Part shown: positions 13,816 through 27,217 of the stretch, piece after piece | Layout of the letters: every line of letters starts with the position of its first letter | Position numbering within the stretch: the stretch's first letter is position 1 | From: Nageia nagi | Lineage: Eukaryota > Pinophyta | Direction: 5' to 3' | NCBI GenBank assembly: GCA_050084985.1 | Contig: JBITNC010000001.1 | Coordinates: 30,008,001 to 30,072,000, forward strand | Length of the DNA: 64,000 nucleotides | Translations under genes and position numbers: made by a program | Notes under the pieces: model-generated | Told to the model about the DNA's origin: nothing | Database searches by the model: none | Seen by the model: only the letters and a program-made list of their open reading frames with translations

Positions 13816-16596
13816 CTACAAAACAAAGTTAAAGTGTTAATGAATGTAAGGATGTTAAATTTGTGAACCAAATTAATCAACCATTCATGTTGCATTTATT
13901 CTAATCAATCACACATGTTGAGTTTTAACCAAAGATAATTAACAAGGCATGCTTAAATTGTTTAACAAATTTTACATGTGTGAAATTTTCAATCAAATTA
14001 TATGTCTCATACATCCAACATTTTATCATAACCAAGTAACATTATTGTAGAGAAGGTATATTTGAGTTTATTTTCTTGGTTAAAAATTAGGCCTTTACCT
14101 TGATGCTTGCATGGAGCACTTTGTGATGAAATCCAAGCCGTGATGGAGCCCAAGTCCTACCAATAATCAACCAATTCCCCTATGGTTAGCAATATACTCT
14201 CACAAGGAAGAGTACTAGCTATTTTCTAAGGTTGTAATGTATGTTGGATAAGAAAAATTATTATCTTGATTAACTTTTAAGTTATCCTCCTAAGTTATCA
14301 AGATTATCCCTAAATGGACATGTGGGCATGCGGTATCACTACACACATGTGTATCAATCTATATGAAGTTATGTTCAAACTAATAGAGGAATTAGGAGCA
14401 ATTAAGAAGTATGAACTTTACACCATTTTGATTGATGGAATAAAAGCTCATATATACCTTGTCCTCCCCTTGTGGCTCTCCAAACAAGTCATGTTGTAGA
14501 ATAAACATGTGGATGTGTTTATTTTAGGGGGTACACTTTTAATGTTTGTGATTTTGTAAAAATAAAGAAAATGTGCATAAAGTAAAAGTTCTTAAAAAAT
14601 GTCACATTATCCAATTTTAAACCTAAGAGTGTCCACTAGGTTTTTCCATAACCAAAATAGGATCTCTTTACAAAAAATGCATGTTTTCATTAGTTTTAAG
14701 TAACAACAAAAAAAATGACTCCCCCTTTTACTTAAAAACAAATTTAAGCAAAACAAATGCTTCCTTCCTTCAACATTAAACAAAATGTACATAGGTGAAA
14801 AAATATCCCTCCCGTTGCAATTTTACCTAAGAGAAAGAAGAGAAAAATAATTTCTCTTAACACTAAGGAAGAGAGAAAACAAATTCCCACTTAGATAAAA
14901 ATTGCCTCCCCCCATTTTTATTAAATTAATATTTACTTAAGGAAAACAATTCCTTCTAAGGATAAAAGTTTCAAAGAAAAATGTTTCTCCCTCCCTTAAG
15001 AAAAGATTACACAATCCCTCCCTCCTCTCACACACTTTTATTTAAAAAGGGAAAAATTTAACTTATTTATCTCAAAAAATTACTTCACTTAAGAAGTAAC
15101 TCTTTTGAAAAATAATTGCCTTCTTTTTGAAAAAGGTTTCCACAAAATATATAAATTCTATTTTTCTTAAGATAATAGATTTTTGTTAAAATAGATTTCC
15201 TTTTATATTTAAAAGCTACTCCCCAAAAAAATTATAACTTGTTAATAAACAACTAGAAATAAAAGCATGTGTAATAATTCATCTTGGAATAAATAATGAG
15301 TTGCAATTAAAGTATTTACTCACCCACAAGACCTATAAGGAAATTAAAGCACAATTTTACTTTTACTCCACCCCATTTGCCATTTTGCTTTTTTTAGTTC
15401 ACTATGGAGCATGTAGGGGAAATCGAGTGAGGTACAGAGGGCATGCAATGGTGCATTAGAGGGTTGTGATGGAGGGATTGTTGGAGTTAGGGTGGCCATA
15501 ATAAAGACCCAAGAGATAATCCCATTAGTGATGGTGCAATGGTAGTGGTACAAAGGGTCAAGGTGTGATCAAAGAGGGGCTACAGGGTCAGGGGCCATAG
15601 GATGATTGAAGGGGGAGGGAACTAGGGCTAGATGCTATGAGGAAATTGGAGGGGGGCCATGAGGAATAGAGACTATAAGGAAACTAAAGTGGGGCTGCAA
15701 GGGACAAAGGTTAAGGGGTGAGTCATAACACCTCCTCCAAGCCCTTATACCTCCTCTAGCCTCTTGGGATGACAAATAGATTGATTGATAAGATGCATTA
15801 TAAAGACATAGTTTTATGGATTGAGACTAATGGTGAGTGAGAGTTGTGGAGCAGGAAGAGGGAGCCATCGAAGGTGGGGTTCCAAGGTTTTCTAGGAGGA
15901 TGGGCCACATTAGGGATAGTGAATGGTAGTTGAGGTGGCATGAAGAGGCTAGTGAGGAGAGAAGAAATGTCATTGGGGGGTGGTTGTTGGTTTCACTGCT
16001 ATGCGAGGGGGCTAGAGGTGCTACTAGTTAAAAAAATATCCCACTCTAAAAACATTAAGCCCCCTTATAATTGTTAATAAGGTCCTACTAATTTTAATAA
16101 AGCATCCCATTTAAAAAAAAAAATATTGTATATTTGAGTTAAAAAGAAACTCCTCCTTTTTTAAAAGGATGTCCATACTCCTTTTTTTAATATTTTATAC
16201 AATACATTTGTTCTTCCCTCCAAAAAAAATATAATAAAATTTGTAGACCAAAAAAAATTTGTAATTTGTTTTAAAAATAGAGTACAAAAAATTACAATAA
16301 AGTGTTACAACAGTATATTATTGCTATGTACTAAGAAATTTTTTACCAATAATAATTACAACTAACAAGGATAAAGTTTTTAATAAAAAATAGAATATCA
16401 ACAATATATTGTAAAAATAAAGCAACTAATACATAATCAATAAATATGTTAGTATCATAAGAAATAGTCTAAAATTTGAAATAAATGGAAGATAAGGAAG
16501 GATGTTATACCTTCACAAATATTTTACCTCAACAAGGATGTAGATAAACCTCTAAGAAGAAGGATGAAAGAGTAGGAATAAAGAGCCTCCAAGAAT
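13816..16596 (-). other. Long untranslated leader of copia-1
   Basis: About 2.8 kb lie between the PBS and the gag start, much longer than in a typical compact copia element. Part of it (15390-16030) is strikingly purine-rich on the plus strand, with runs such as GGAGGGGGG and GGGGGGTGG, hence pyrimidine-rich on the element strand. No convincing open frame is present; the 69-codon frame at 15344-15553 has no recognisable motif. It may contain a later insertion that I could not delimit. Confidence 0.45.
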
Positions 16597-16611
16597 GGCT
16601 CTAGATATCAA
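16597..16611 (-). other. Primer binding site of copia-1
   Basis: The element strand reads TTGATATCTAGAGCC, one inserted base and one substitution away from TTGGTATCAGAGCC, the usual site complementary to initiator methionine tRNA. It sits next to the inner edge of the 5' LTR. Confidence 0.7.
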
Positions 16612-16612
16612 T

Positions 16613-17060
16613 TTAAGGAAATAAGCCTACAACACCAAATTCCTAATTTCCAAAGATCACATGAAAGCTCTCTCAAATCCTTAAGAATTAAGAAAACAAA
16701 CTCAAAGTAGCATTAACACAAGATGACATCAATATAAAGTGGTTCCTCCAACCATGGGAGTACATCCACTAATCTAAGATCTTATTCTCAAAGAGCACTC
16801 TCTTACAACAATATTTTATCACTTCTCCTACAACCTAGACAAGAGCATAAATTTGCTACAAACTTTAGTGAGTAGTATAAAGGAGAGGGAATTCTATTTA
16901 TAGGCCAAAATCCTCCCTTGTATTACCCTTTAAACTAATGTATAATATCATGACATGCATCACCCTTTCACCCAAGGGGCATGTCCATGAGATTAAATGT
17001 AAGATAAGTTACATTATTATATTCACTAAATACTTAAGGTATCTAGGGATAATATTAATT
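16613..17060 (-). repeat. 5' LTR of copia-1, partly deleted
   Basis: Aligns with 9303-9720 of the other LTR and then diverges near 17020. A short CTAGGGATAAT near 17043 may correspond to CTAGGGATGAAT near the end of the 3' LTR, which would imply an internal deletion of about 270 bp. The TTCTATTTATAGGCC segment near 16890 is a plausible remnant of the TATA region. The outer boundary is approximate. Confidence 0.65.
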
Positions 17061-19055
17061 ATTAAGTTAATTACATTAAGATACCTTATAATAATGTATT
17101 ATAAATTCCAACAAAGGTCATGGAGACCAATGGATGTAGATTTGGAAAAGAAAGAGAAGGTGATATGAATGAACTAGAGGAAATGGTGGAGTAGGTAGAG
17201 AAAAAGGGGCATAAAGATATATGTAATTTCATATCCTCATTTGTATTGCAAAGGGTTATGAAAATTTCATATATATTTCTAAATCTTTTCTTTTGCTAGT
17301 TGTCCAGAATGATAGCATGAGAATTTACAGAACATGCCTTTTGTATAATATGTCGCTTCTAGAGGATATGATGGATGAATAGAATGAGTGTGTAAAGGAA
17401 ATGAAATGAGTGGATTTGAATATGGTTTTCATGGATAAATATATTTATATATGGGGTGGAAAAGGTAATAATAACATTATTCAATACTTAGAATGTTCTT
17501 TACAAATTCAATCCTGAGAAAGATCTTTGATTTGGTCATTCTATTTTTATAGGGGTCAATTTAACATATCATACTCAAAACATGGGTTTTGAGGAATAAG
17601 ATTAATATTTTTAGACTTAATTATTTTATATTCAAGTGTTGTCTCAATTTTAATAATCATTTTCATGAGTTAGTAAGAAAAATAATTCTCTTTGGTATTG
17701 TTGTCTAGTTATCTCTAATTCATGGAAAGACCTTTAACTCTAGAATCTTATTCTTTGTTGATGGATAGATTGATCATGTCTGAGGAATTATGTTATCTTT
17801 TGAATTTTTCATTTCTTATATATAAGCATATCCTTCCATATATTTTTGAAATGATATCTTTTCATCTTAGTATGCTTCATTTTTTATGTATTTAGTTACA
17901 TTCACTTCACGAGCTTCACATGACTATTATTTATAAGAACATATTACTTGATCTTCTATCGTTAAATCTTCTACTGATGTTTGAATATATTGATCATATA
18001 TCAAATAAGGTTTTAATGTTACATAGAATGTTGGTATTTTTTATCATCATATGTACGTCAATCCTATATGATATAATCTTTAGCTAAGGGTTTATAAGTC
18101 CTTCTTGAGATTTACCTTGTAATGTTAGGTCATATAATAGTCTTCTCATATCCTCATAATCTTGTTACTAATTTCACAATTCATATCACCTAGGTAGTAG
18201 TGTGTTTCGTAATTGTTGATTCATCAAGAGGTTCTTACTGAAGCTAAGAGCATTCATAAATAACCAAACCCTCTAATAGTACCATATGGAATATTTTTAT
18301 TTATCATTGACACATGTGCGCTAGTCCCAACTTCAATATGCTTCAACCTTGTAGTTCTTAGGTGGTACAAGACCTAATATTGATGTCATTAGAATTGGAG
18401 CTTAGGAAGCAACAATTCCTTTATTTGGTTTCATTCTTTAAATCATTGATGTCATCTTTCATTCTTCTCATGAAAAAGTCTATTATGATAGTATTTACCT
18501 TCTCCTAGGACCCTATTTCTATTTGGCTAATGTCACCCTTTAGTACCAAACAAAAATAATATATTTTAGAGTGATTTGAAGATAGGAAGCTCATGTTTAT
18601 ATTAATGAAGTAGGAGCCCAAGATATAGTTTACCTCAGAGTATCTTGACATTTTAATGTTTTCTATCGATATCATCATACGCACCTAGAATCATTTGTAT
18701 TTCCTTTCTTGGGAGTGTAATTTTATGAAGATGATTTCATCATGGGGAATAATACAAGAATAAGTAATTTGGAGTGGTGTTTTCTCTCCCAGGATGTTTT
18801 GTTAGGAAGATGTTGACATCAGCTAAATAATAATTATTTTTGAGGTTACAAACCACCCAGATGCTTCTCATCCACTTGGGGAGGTATTTTCTTCACTTGA
18901 AAAGTCTTAGTTTTGGTCGAGGCTCTTTTAGAGCTTTTTAGAAATGATCACTAGAAATATTTTTTTGAGCACCATTACTAAGTCATTAAAAGGAGATACC
19001 AGTTGGAAATTGATGAAAAAATGTATATGTTGAAATTTCCATATGAAATTTATAA
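17061..19055. other. Gene-poor sequence, possibly decayed gypsy pol
   Basis: Lies directly upstream of a gypsy integrase remnant, so it may be older polyprotein sequence, but I cannot recognise reverse transcriptase or RNase H motifs in any frame. Confidence 0.3.
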
Positions 19056-21060
19056 ATTATAATAGTGTGTTTCTTCTTTTGTCATGTGTGGGTTCATTTT
19101 TGGTTTCCTACTTATATTCTTTAATATAGAGATTCTATATTTTTGGTAAAATATTTTACTTTTTTGTAGGAAACAATGGATAGAAGGCTACAAATGAGTA
19201 CATTTTATCCTTAAACTAATGTAAAAATTGAGGTGCTGAATAGAATAGTATATCATCTCTTAAGATGGTATTATGATAAGAATCCAAAGACTTGGGAAGA
19301 GAGTCTTGTGTATTTACAATATTCTTACAACATGTCAGTTCATACTTCTATAAATAAGAATCCATTTGAAACATATTTTGATTACCTTCCACCATCAAAA
19401 CTTGATTGTATTTTAATACAACAAAAGGATAAAGAAGGTATAGTCTTAAAAGAAGAAGAGTAAGCTTAACTTTTTATTTATAAAATTAAGCATATTCATT
19501 TGAAGATGCAAGAACAACTCAAAGTTATCCAATACAAGTATAAGTTAAGACATGATAATCATAGAGTTGACTATAGGAGGGTTAGTGTAGAAATTAGGTC
19601 CACATTATGGCCAAAAAGTTAAGTTTTTTTCTTGATTTTTAGGTTTGATCGTAATTAATCTCAAAAATTGAAGTACTTAGACATGAAATCTTGAAAAAGA
19701 TCATTGGCGTAAAAATGTACCTTCAAGTCTAGTCTTCAAATATATAATTTACTCAAATAATTGGATGATAGAAATTAATTTTTAATAGGTAAGTATAAAA
19801 ATTACTATTTAAAATATATTATTTCATAACCATATCATGCACATGTATGACACATATAATTTGACCTAAATTTAAATATTTATTTTAAATCTCTTTATGA
19901 AAATATACCTAAGACATTGAATATTGTTGAGGATATTGTTTTATAATATTTTTATGAATATTTTTTTAAAACAATTTATCAACCCTAATTGCTATTTTAA
20001 AAATTGCTCGTGTATGACACACATAATTTGTCCTAAACTTATCATTTTTACAAAAAAAAAAAACCATTTTGTAAAGAATTATTTGTAGATTATTTTCACA
20101 TATATTTTTTTCAAACTTCCTAAAAAAAAGCTTTAAAAATATGAAAATCTAATTTTTTAAGTTTATAGACTAGTTTCATTGAAAATTAATTGAAAATAGA
20201 AAATATAATCCGATTGTAAAAAAATATGTATTTAAAATCTACACACTCTCATTTGTAATGGGTTTTAACTTTGTGAAAATATATGCTAAAATCTTCATCA
20301 AATAGACATTGGAAGTCATTATTTTCCGTTTTCATTAATAGGAACTTGCATATGCAAGTCCATGGCTAAGGATGGGCTCACCACAACTTTCCCAAGCCAA
20401 AATACAAAACAAAGAGGAAGTCTTGAATTTCAATTTTACAAGATAGGATCCCATTATTTAAAAAATGGGATCTCCTTTTACAAAATACAAAACAAGATCT
20501 CATTTTTTAAATTATGAAATCCTATTTTTTTTAATAATGGGATCTAGTTTAGGTTTAGAATCCCACAAAAATATTAGAAAATTTCCATTGCATTTTTCAA
20601 AAGTTTAGTTTAGGTTTCATCTAAAAAATTTCTAAGCTTGAAAACTTCCACAACATGTGGACCCAACTTCTTGCTCTTACCTAAGATCCAAGTGGGAGAT
20701 ACAACTTTTTCGTATTTAGTAAGGAGATGTTATAAGGGCTATCTAAGAAGTTGAAACCTATAAGGTATTGACTATTTGATATTATAGAGCAAGTGAAAAT
20801 ACTTTTATATTGAATCTACTTGCTTATATAAATATTTATTCAATTGCTATTGTAGAGAACTTGAATTTATTTTAACCATCCATGATTACTAAAGGTAAGG
20901 AAGAATTGGGGTAGGTTTTACCATCAATTAATGATTTATCTCCAAATATTATGAGTGCACTTGGGGAAGATTCAATATTGTATAATAAGGTTCATACTAT
21001 AAGAAGCGATACAACAAGAATATTGGTTGATTTGGTTGAAAAAATAGATAACCAATAAAT
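19056..21060 (+). pseudogene. Ty3/gypsy integrase and pol C-terminus, interrupted
   Basis: The plus strand encodes the end of a gypsy polyprotein. The core region is recognisable near 19070-19230 (HVWVHFWFPTYIL, then DSIFLVKYF and MDRRLQMSTFYP), followed by an open stretch at 19233-19463 with LNRIVYHLL, NPKTWEESLVYLQYSYNM and NPFETYFDYLPPS, typical of plant gypsy integrase. The next part (KIKHIHLKMQEQLK, YKLRHDNHRVDY) runs to 19575, where a 1107-bp DNA element interrupts the gene. After it the frame resumes with KIQVGDTTFSYL and continues through INIYSIAIVENL and EELG.VLPSINDLSPN to a stop near 21058. Several stops are present. Catalytic residues of the core are largely unreadable. This is a dead relic. 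Confidence 0.8.
19576..20682 (+). mobile_element. Non-autonomous TIR element, copy A
   Basis: About 1107 bp, inserted in a gypsy integrase gene. Left end GGGTTAGTGTAGAAATTAGG, right end read on the other strand GGTAAGAGCAAGAAGTTGGG; both continue into GTCCACAT. Removing it and one TA restores the codons for VDYKIQVGD across the junction, so the target was a TA dinucleotide. The sequence aligns over nearly its whole length with copy B (44331-45332): shared blocks include TCCACATTATGGCCAAAA, ACTTAGACATG and TAATGGGTTTTAA. Two internal units near 19855 and 20022 carry TAATTTGWCCTAAA about 170 bp apart. No transposase is encoded. Confidence 0.8.
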
Positions 21061-23639
21061 CCAAATGGTATGACTAAACCACGGTGGGGGATTATTCTTC
21101 ATCTTCTTCAAAAGTATGCTTTTTGAGGATAAAAATGACTCCTCATCAAGGGATTGTGATTATAAAGGTTCTAATTTAGAGATTAGATAACTTGGAGTGA
21201 AGATGGATACTAAGAATATTCATGCTCAGTATCTAGTATATTTCATTATAATTTGGTGGCATGGATTTATAGAATGGATATCACCAATATCGTGCTTTTA
21301 GACCTTCTAAATTTTAAATGTTTGATTAGAATTTATTGAGGAAGTTGAATTAGTTTTAATCATTGCAATTCATTTAAGGATTTGGAGCTCATCAATTTGT
21401 ATATGAAAGGATGTCAACCTGAAGTTGCATATTGTTGTACCTAGTATGATTATATTTGTTATTGAACCTAATTGAATCTAGGAACTAAGTTGAATGTTAC
21501 AAAATGTTCTTGAGATAATGTCGATATTTGAAATTATTAGTAAATTGATAGTGGAGATTTACAAGTATTGCAAACTATTAGGAGGATAGATTTGATATTT
21601 TTGTAGACAACAAATTACTTATCTCCTATTGTTGTAATACCTCATTTGAAAAAATGAAAAAATTAGAACATAATTTAAAGTGGATTTACTCTCACATTAA
21701 GGGGAACTATAATATACATTTATTTCAATTCATGTGTATATATATAATTTTTTATTATTATTATTTACTTTATTTAGTTTAGTAATTTAAATCACATATA
21801 CAAATAATTTTTTGATATAAAAGAGTAGGATTAAAACCCTTATACGGGAAGCTTTTTATTTGAGGATCCTATTAAACCATAAGTTTTAAATAGGTGATTA
21901 TAAATCATTTTACTTGAGAGAATTATTCAATTTACATAATTCAAAATTATAGCATGGCTCATTGAAAATTGAACCACATAAACTAAAGTTAATTAAAGAA
22001 CTCTCTTGGTGTAAAACCAAGATAATGGTCATAAAGGGCTAACTTACTTTTCATGTTTATACCAATCTTACTTTTATATAATATTCTAATATATTATAAG
22101 AAACTTATCTTTATATCACATGCTCTCAATCATATTTAGATCATAACACATGACCTAGATATTACATGCTGCATTGAAAAAGTATGTCAATACAAAGACC
22201 ATTACTACCTTAAACTCACAAACATATACCAAATCCCTAGGTGGAAAGAGATAATGAAAAGCATTAAAAAATAAATAATCCAAAGGAAGTAGTAGAGAAG
22301 CCTAGTAATCAAAACCGAATTCACAATCAGCCTAAAACACTCCAATAGGCTTGAAGCAAAGACCCAAGAAAAAGGAAATGAGAATGCCTAAGGATATAAA
22401 AATCCATAATCAAATGCTTGCTAAAGAAATTATATCACAAGGAATACCAAATGCATAATTTGAAGGAATACCACTTAAACCCACCCCTCGAAAAATCAGA
22501 GAGAAGGTTACTTACCTCAAATTCTACAAGAAAGGGTATCAGAAGCTGAAATTTAGATTTTGAAAGGATAATTATGGAAGAAGGAAAGATGTTTCTACCT
22601 CAAAATTTCTATGGGTATGCATTGGGAGTGTTACAACAACGCCAAATACTTTGCACCAAAACCTATGGCATTTAATAAACCATAGACATCAACACATGAA
22701 GCAAAAAGCTAATTTTCTATATTTTTTTAATATTATGCTCTATGCTTCATTTTGTTAGATTTAGTATGCTTAGTTTTATCTAAAGCATAAATTCTTCGTT
22801 TAACTATGTATACATAGTTACTATGGTTTGTTCACTATAAGAGTCCGCTTTACTTTTTACATTATAAGCATTCGCTTCATTTTATCTAGACTCTGATAGA
22901 CAAATTATAAAGTTATGAACAAAGTTCTTATATTGTCATAACTATGATGATTTACAAGATTCCTAGAGACCCTTTCAAAACTCTAGCTCTTTTATTATTT
23001 CAAAATTCACCCAACATTAATCAAAACAAAATATCACATGTATTAGGGTAATATATATATATAATACAAAATAAATATCCATTGATTTAAAGTTACCCAA
23101 GGCCTCTTTTTAAGAATCCCTTGGTAAGTTTTGAATACTTTTTCATGTGGATGCTAGGAATTTTGTATTCAATTGTAAATGAGATTTTCATTTAGAATAT
23201 GAATTAGAAAATGCTTGGTAAAGTGTAGCCTTTAAACCATTAATAAACTTTATCAAAATCTTGAAGATGGATTGCAACATCTCAAGTGGGAGAGTTACAT
23301 TGTGATCGAAATTTTCAAACTTACATGGGTTCTTTTGAAAGTCCATAACTCTTTTTTGTAGCAACTTCAATGTAAGTGAGACAAGGTCATATTAAAAGGG
23401 AAATAAAAATACCAAAGATAAATTTATTAAAAAATATTACAGTAAATGTAACAACATATTATTTATGTAGAAAATCTTGAGAGATGTATGGAATAACATA
23501 AGTTGAAGATGAAAGGGGATAAAACCCTATAAGCTTATGAAATTTTCAATCTCTAAAGAATAATTTATTGACAAAATATGCTCTTTTTAGATAAAAATAT
23601 TAACATAATATCTATATCAAATTTAAAATAATATAATTA
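21061..23639. other. Gene-poor sequence after the gypsy relic
   Basis: A GGTGGGGG run near 21081, just after the pol stop, could be the polypurine tract of the gypsy element, which would place its 3' LTR here, but I found no second LTR to confirm this. The rest shows no coding motif or repeat structure. Confidence 0.35.
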
Positions 23640-24989
23640 TTCCAATTTACATTTAAAGTTTACTATTACATATCATAATTTTCATCAATTCAAATATTTA
23701 AAATTATAAATAATTGATAACAATCAAAAGTGACTTTTGAACATTAAACAATATTTTATGCAATATAAACTAAAAAGAAAAGAGTCATGAATATAATCAT
23801 AAAAAACATTTTTATTTTCAAAACATTGAACATGATGACAATCAATCCTTTTAAAATAATGCTTACTTCTAAAAAAAACGTAAAAAAATATAACAAATTT
23901 GATATATGAACAACAATCTAACCAATGATAAAGAATAAGCGTAGGCTTTGGATATTACATAAAATTAGTCAAAGTTTTTTTTCGGAAGGAGAAAATGGGA
24001 GTAGGTGTACTGCGCTTGAGTTAACTGTAGTATACGTTATATAGCCATAGAATGTTTCCTTCTAAGACGATCAAATTCTTGTTCACATTTTTTATTAACT
24101 ATTGATTATTAAGTTTATTTTAAAAAAAAATATTTTAAATCAATTAAAATGTAATACATATTTAAAGTTTGTTATATGTTAAAAAGATAAAAGAATTAGT
24201 TTTTTATGATTTTTTTATTATAATTATTTTATTTTTTTAGTTTGTAATTAAAAATTAATTTATTAAAATTTAATTAAAAGAATTTAATGAAAAAATTATC
24301 AAATAATTTTTTAAATATATAATTAAATTATTCATTTATAAGATATAGATAAAATACATCATAAAATTGAGAAATATTGAATGAAAATATTATACATTAA
24401 AAATATAATATAATATTATAAATTACTTTAATTTAAATAATAAATTTATTCTATCCTTTTACTTGAGGAAATTAGTTGTGCTCTATATTAAAAAGATAAT
24501 AGAATAAGCACAAGATCACATACCAAGAAGAATATGTGGAGTTGTGCTCTTGCATAAATCCCCTCATGGATTTTATTATTTGCTTTTTTTGAAGTTATTT
24601 ACGATTATGATGATTTATTGAAGATTCTAGATGATTGATTGAAGATTCTAGAATAATGTCATTCACAATAGTCTATAGATCTTTAAACTATAAGATAGAT
24701 TATAATGAAATCATCAAATTAAAAGATAGATTAACTTTTTAGATTTTTAAACAACATAATTTATTTCAATCTTGTTTATTTTTTTTAGTAGAAATGTTTG
24801 ATAGAGGAAGAAAATAATAAATCTTTTGTCTATGAGAGAGAATTAAACTTAAGTTCTCCTTTTTAAGTTGAGAGTATTATCATCCACTTGTGATCCCTCC
24901 AACTCTCCTCAAATGACAATTTAAACACAAGAAAAAATTCTTTCAAACATCTAATTTTTTTATTTTTTATTTTTTTAAATCATACAATA
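23640..24989 (-). repeat. 3' flank of MYB copy 1
   Basis: Noncoding sequence duplicated along with the MYB gene. Blocks such as TTTAAAGTTTACTATTACAT (23653 and 30658) and GATTATGATGATT followed by GAAGATT are shared with copy 2 (30651-31560) and partly with copy 3 (41727-42060, 54414-54781). About 390 bp present here near 23880-24270, including a more GC-rich patch around 23940-24060, are absent from copy 2. Confidence 0.75.
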
Positions 24990-25465
24990 TTACAATTTGA
25001 GATTACTATTTCCTGTATTAGATGTAATAGTGGTATAAGGGAAATCTAGGATTAGATCTAAGAAACTTCTTTCATACTCATGTCTATCATGACCAGTAAT
25101 GTTTATGTTCCTAGAGTTGAATGAGTGCTCCTCATTATTGGGCTTGTTGTAGTTTTTCTCATGTCCTATGTAGGAATAAGAACTCATTCCTTCTATCCAA
25201 TCATCTAACTTATGATCTTCCAAACTATAGTGATTATGTTCCTTGTTAGTTTGTCCATTCAGATCTTTGAGTGACTCGTCCCAGTTGAGTTGTTCAAAGC
25301 TGCAAAGAGAGAAGAAAGAAGAAACTAGATTGAAGGTGAGTTGCCATTAGAATTGGTGCTTGTATTGTCATTAGCATTCAACTAACTACAAAATGATGAT
25401 GAGAGCATTGAAGCCCAAGAGAACTAATCTTGGGCTGTGAGTCTTGTGACTTCCCACTGTGACAT
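24990..25465 (-). pseudogene. R2R3-MYB copy 1, 3' part of exon 3 only
   Basis: Encodes the C-terminal end of a MYB protein like the intact gene at 54782-56385: [50 protein letters not shown] and a terminal NSNLKL before the stop. Compared with the intact copy, about 200 bp are missing between the segments for SNGNS and VSSFFSL, and a stop lies at that junction. Homology ends near 25465, just past the codons for MSQWEVTRL, where copia sequence begins. Exons 1 and 2 and the rest of exon 3 are absent; the promoter-side remnant is found at 29430-29640 beyond the inserted copia DNA. It cannot encode a DNA-binding protein. Confidence 0.85.
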
Positions 25466-27217
25466 GGCAAGGGGAGGTTGAAGAAGAAAGATAACAAAAT
25501 ATATGTTGAGATTTTGGAACATACAAGAACTATTGTGCAAAGTGGATGGCATTTCTTCTAGTGTTATTGCAAAGATCTCCACTTGAAGGGTGTTTTTCAC
25601 ATTCAAGAGGAACTTACCACCTTGGTTAGGAGTCTGCATTGGTCCACAAGAGTTTGCATGCACTAGCTGAAGAGGATACTTGGTCCTATATTGGTGCTTT
25701 GGAATTTTTTCTCTATGTTGTTTGCCTGCAACACAACTTTCACAAACCTCACTAGGTGTATGACGGATGGCAAGAAGGCTTCTCACCAATTTGTGCAGAT
25801 AATTTAATGAGTGAAAGTTTAAATGACCAAATCTTCTATACCATAACCAGGCAAAACCAATGGATGCCTTTAAATAATTTGGTACAGGTTTCATCTTAAG
25901 CATGTACATCCTATTTTCAATCATATGGATGTTGGCTTTAAGCTTGTTTTTGGCCTCTTTTATTATGGTGCACCCTTTCCTTCTAAAACTGGTTATATAG
26001 CCTCTTATACTAAGCTGGTCAATACTTAATAGATTGTGCTTAAGGCCAGGAACAAAGAGAGTGCTATGCATATAAACTATCTTACTAGCTTTAGACTTAA
26101 AGGCAATAGTCTCTCTACCATGGATGTTGGCACTTTTGTTGTCACCAAACCTGACTTGGCCTATGAAAAAGGTGTCAACATTAAGAAACAAGGCTTTGTT
26201 TCTAGTCATGTGGTTAGAGCAACCACTATCAAGGTACCATACATCTTCTTCTTCAGCTAGAAACTACTACAGGTGAGGAACATGCTACTCTTAACTTGAT
26301 CCTCAACATACTAAGCTTTGAGATGGGGATTCTTATTCCAACAATGAGATTCTATGTGACCATGTTTGTTACAAAAGTCATAATATCTAGGGGCGTGATC
26401 TTGTGATCTTCCCCCATAACAGCCTTTTCCATGACCTCTTCTGCTTCTACCTCGACCACCACTTCTTCCTCGCGATGATCCACCTCTTCCATGAGAGGAT
26501 GAAGAAGAACTATGAGTTGATGAAGAGGGCTCTTAGCCTTTCATTATTAACTATCCTTGGAAAGCTTGGTCCAAAGATTCGACTCTATCGCTAATTTTAT
26601 ACTCATAAGTAGTTAAACTACCCTGCAACTCTGCAAGTATGAGTTGGGACAAGTCCTTTGCTTCTTCAATGGCAGTGGTGATGGGATCAAACCTTCTAGG
26701 CAAGCTTTGAAGCACCTTTTTGATAATTTTGGTGTCTCCCATCTCTTCACCATATGAATGGAGGGCATTTATAAGATCTTGTATCTTACAAAAGAAGAAA
26801 CTTATATTTTCTTCCTCTCTCGTATGGAGAGATTTGAAGTCCTTAAAATCTAAAGCTTTACCACACTGACCTTAGCTAATCCTTTATATGGGTTCTCCAA
26901 GATCTTGCATGCTTCCTTAGAAGTCTTACACTCTAAATTTTTTGAAAAGATTGACACATCTATTCCAGATTAGATGGCAAATAATGCCTTGGCATCCTTC
27001 CTATGGTTCTCCAACACTTCTCATCTGTAGTCATGGATGCAAAGGCAACTTCATTTGAGTCGATAAATCCCTAGGAAATAAATATGCACAGGTCTTGAGA
27101 GATAAGAAATGTTTGCATTCGGATGCACTAGTACTCCTAATGGTATCCACTGAAAATGGGAATATGCAACTGTAGTGAATTTCCTTACTTGGAGTCCATT
27201 TAACCCAAAAAATCTTC
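25466..27217 (-). pseudogene. copia-2 5' half: gag, protease, pre-integrase
   Basis: Reading down from 27217: gag, with IIKKVLQSLPRRFDPITTAI and LILAELQGSLTTYE near 26740-26600, then an arginine/glycine-rich stretch and a zinc knuckle near 26370 (YDFCNKHGHIESHC, first cysteine replaced by tyrosine), an intact protease active site near 26230 (WYLDSGCSNHMT), and the gag-pre-integrase domain at 25800-25600 (LWYRRFGHLNFHSL, CESCVAGKQHR, LVHANSCGPMQTP). The frame from 26209 down to 25424 is open but runs into unrelated sequence at its end. A one-base insertion just before the protease and several stops in gag disable it. Integrase core, reverse transcriptase and RNase H are missing on this strand. 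It joins MYB exon 3 directly at about 25465, without an LTR. Confidence 0.85.

Larger units (their letters stand above)
9303..17060 (-). mobile_element. Degenerate Ty1/copia LTR retrotransposon (copia-1)
   Basis: An element on the minus strand with all structural parts recognisable: 5' LTR (about 16613-17060), PBS (16597-16611), a 2.8-kb leader, a broken gag-pol gene (10005-13815), PPT (9998-10010) and 3' LTR (9303-9997). The domain order, with integrase before reverse transcriptase, is that of Ty1/copia. The two LTRs share about 370 bp of clearly aligned sequence but have many substitutions, and the 5' LTR seems to lack about 270 bp of the outer half, so the insertion is old and inactive. 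I could not define a convincing target-site duplication because the outer end of the 5' LTR is eroded. Confidence 0.8.
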
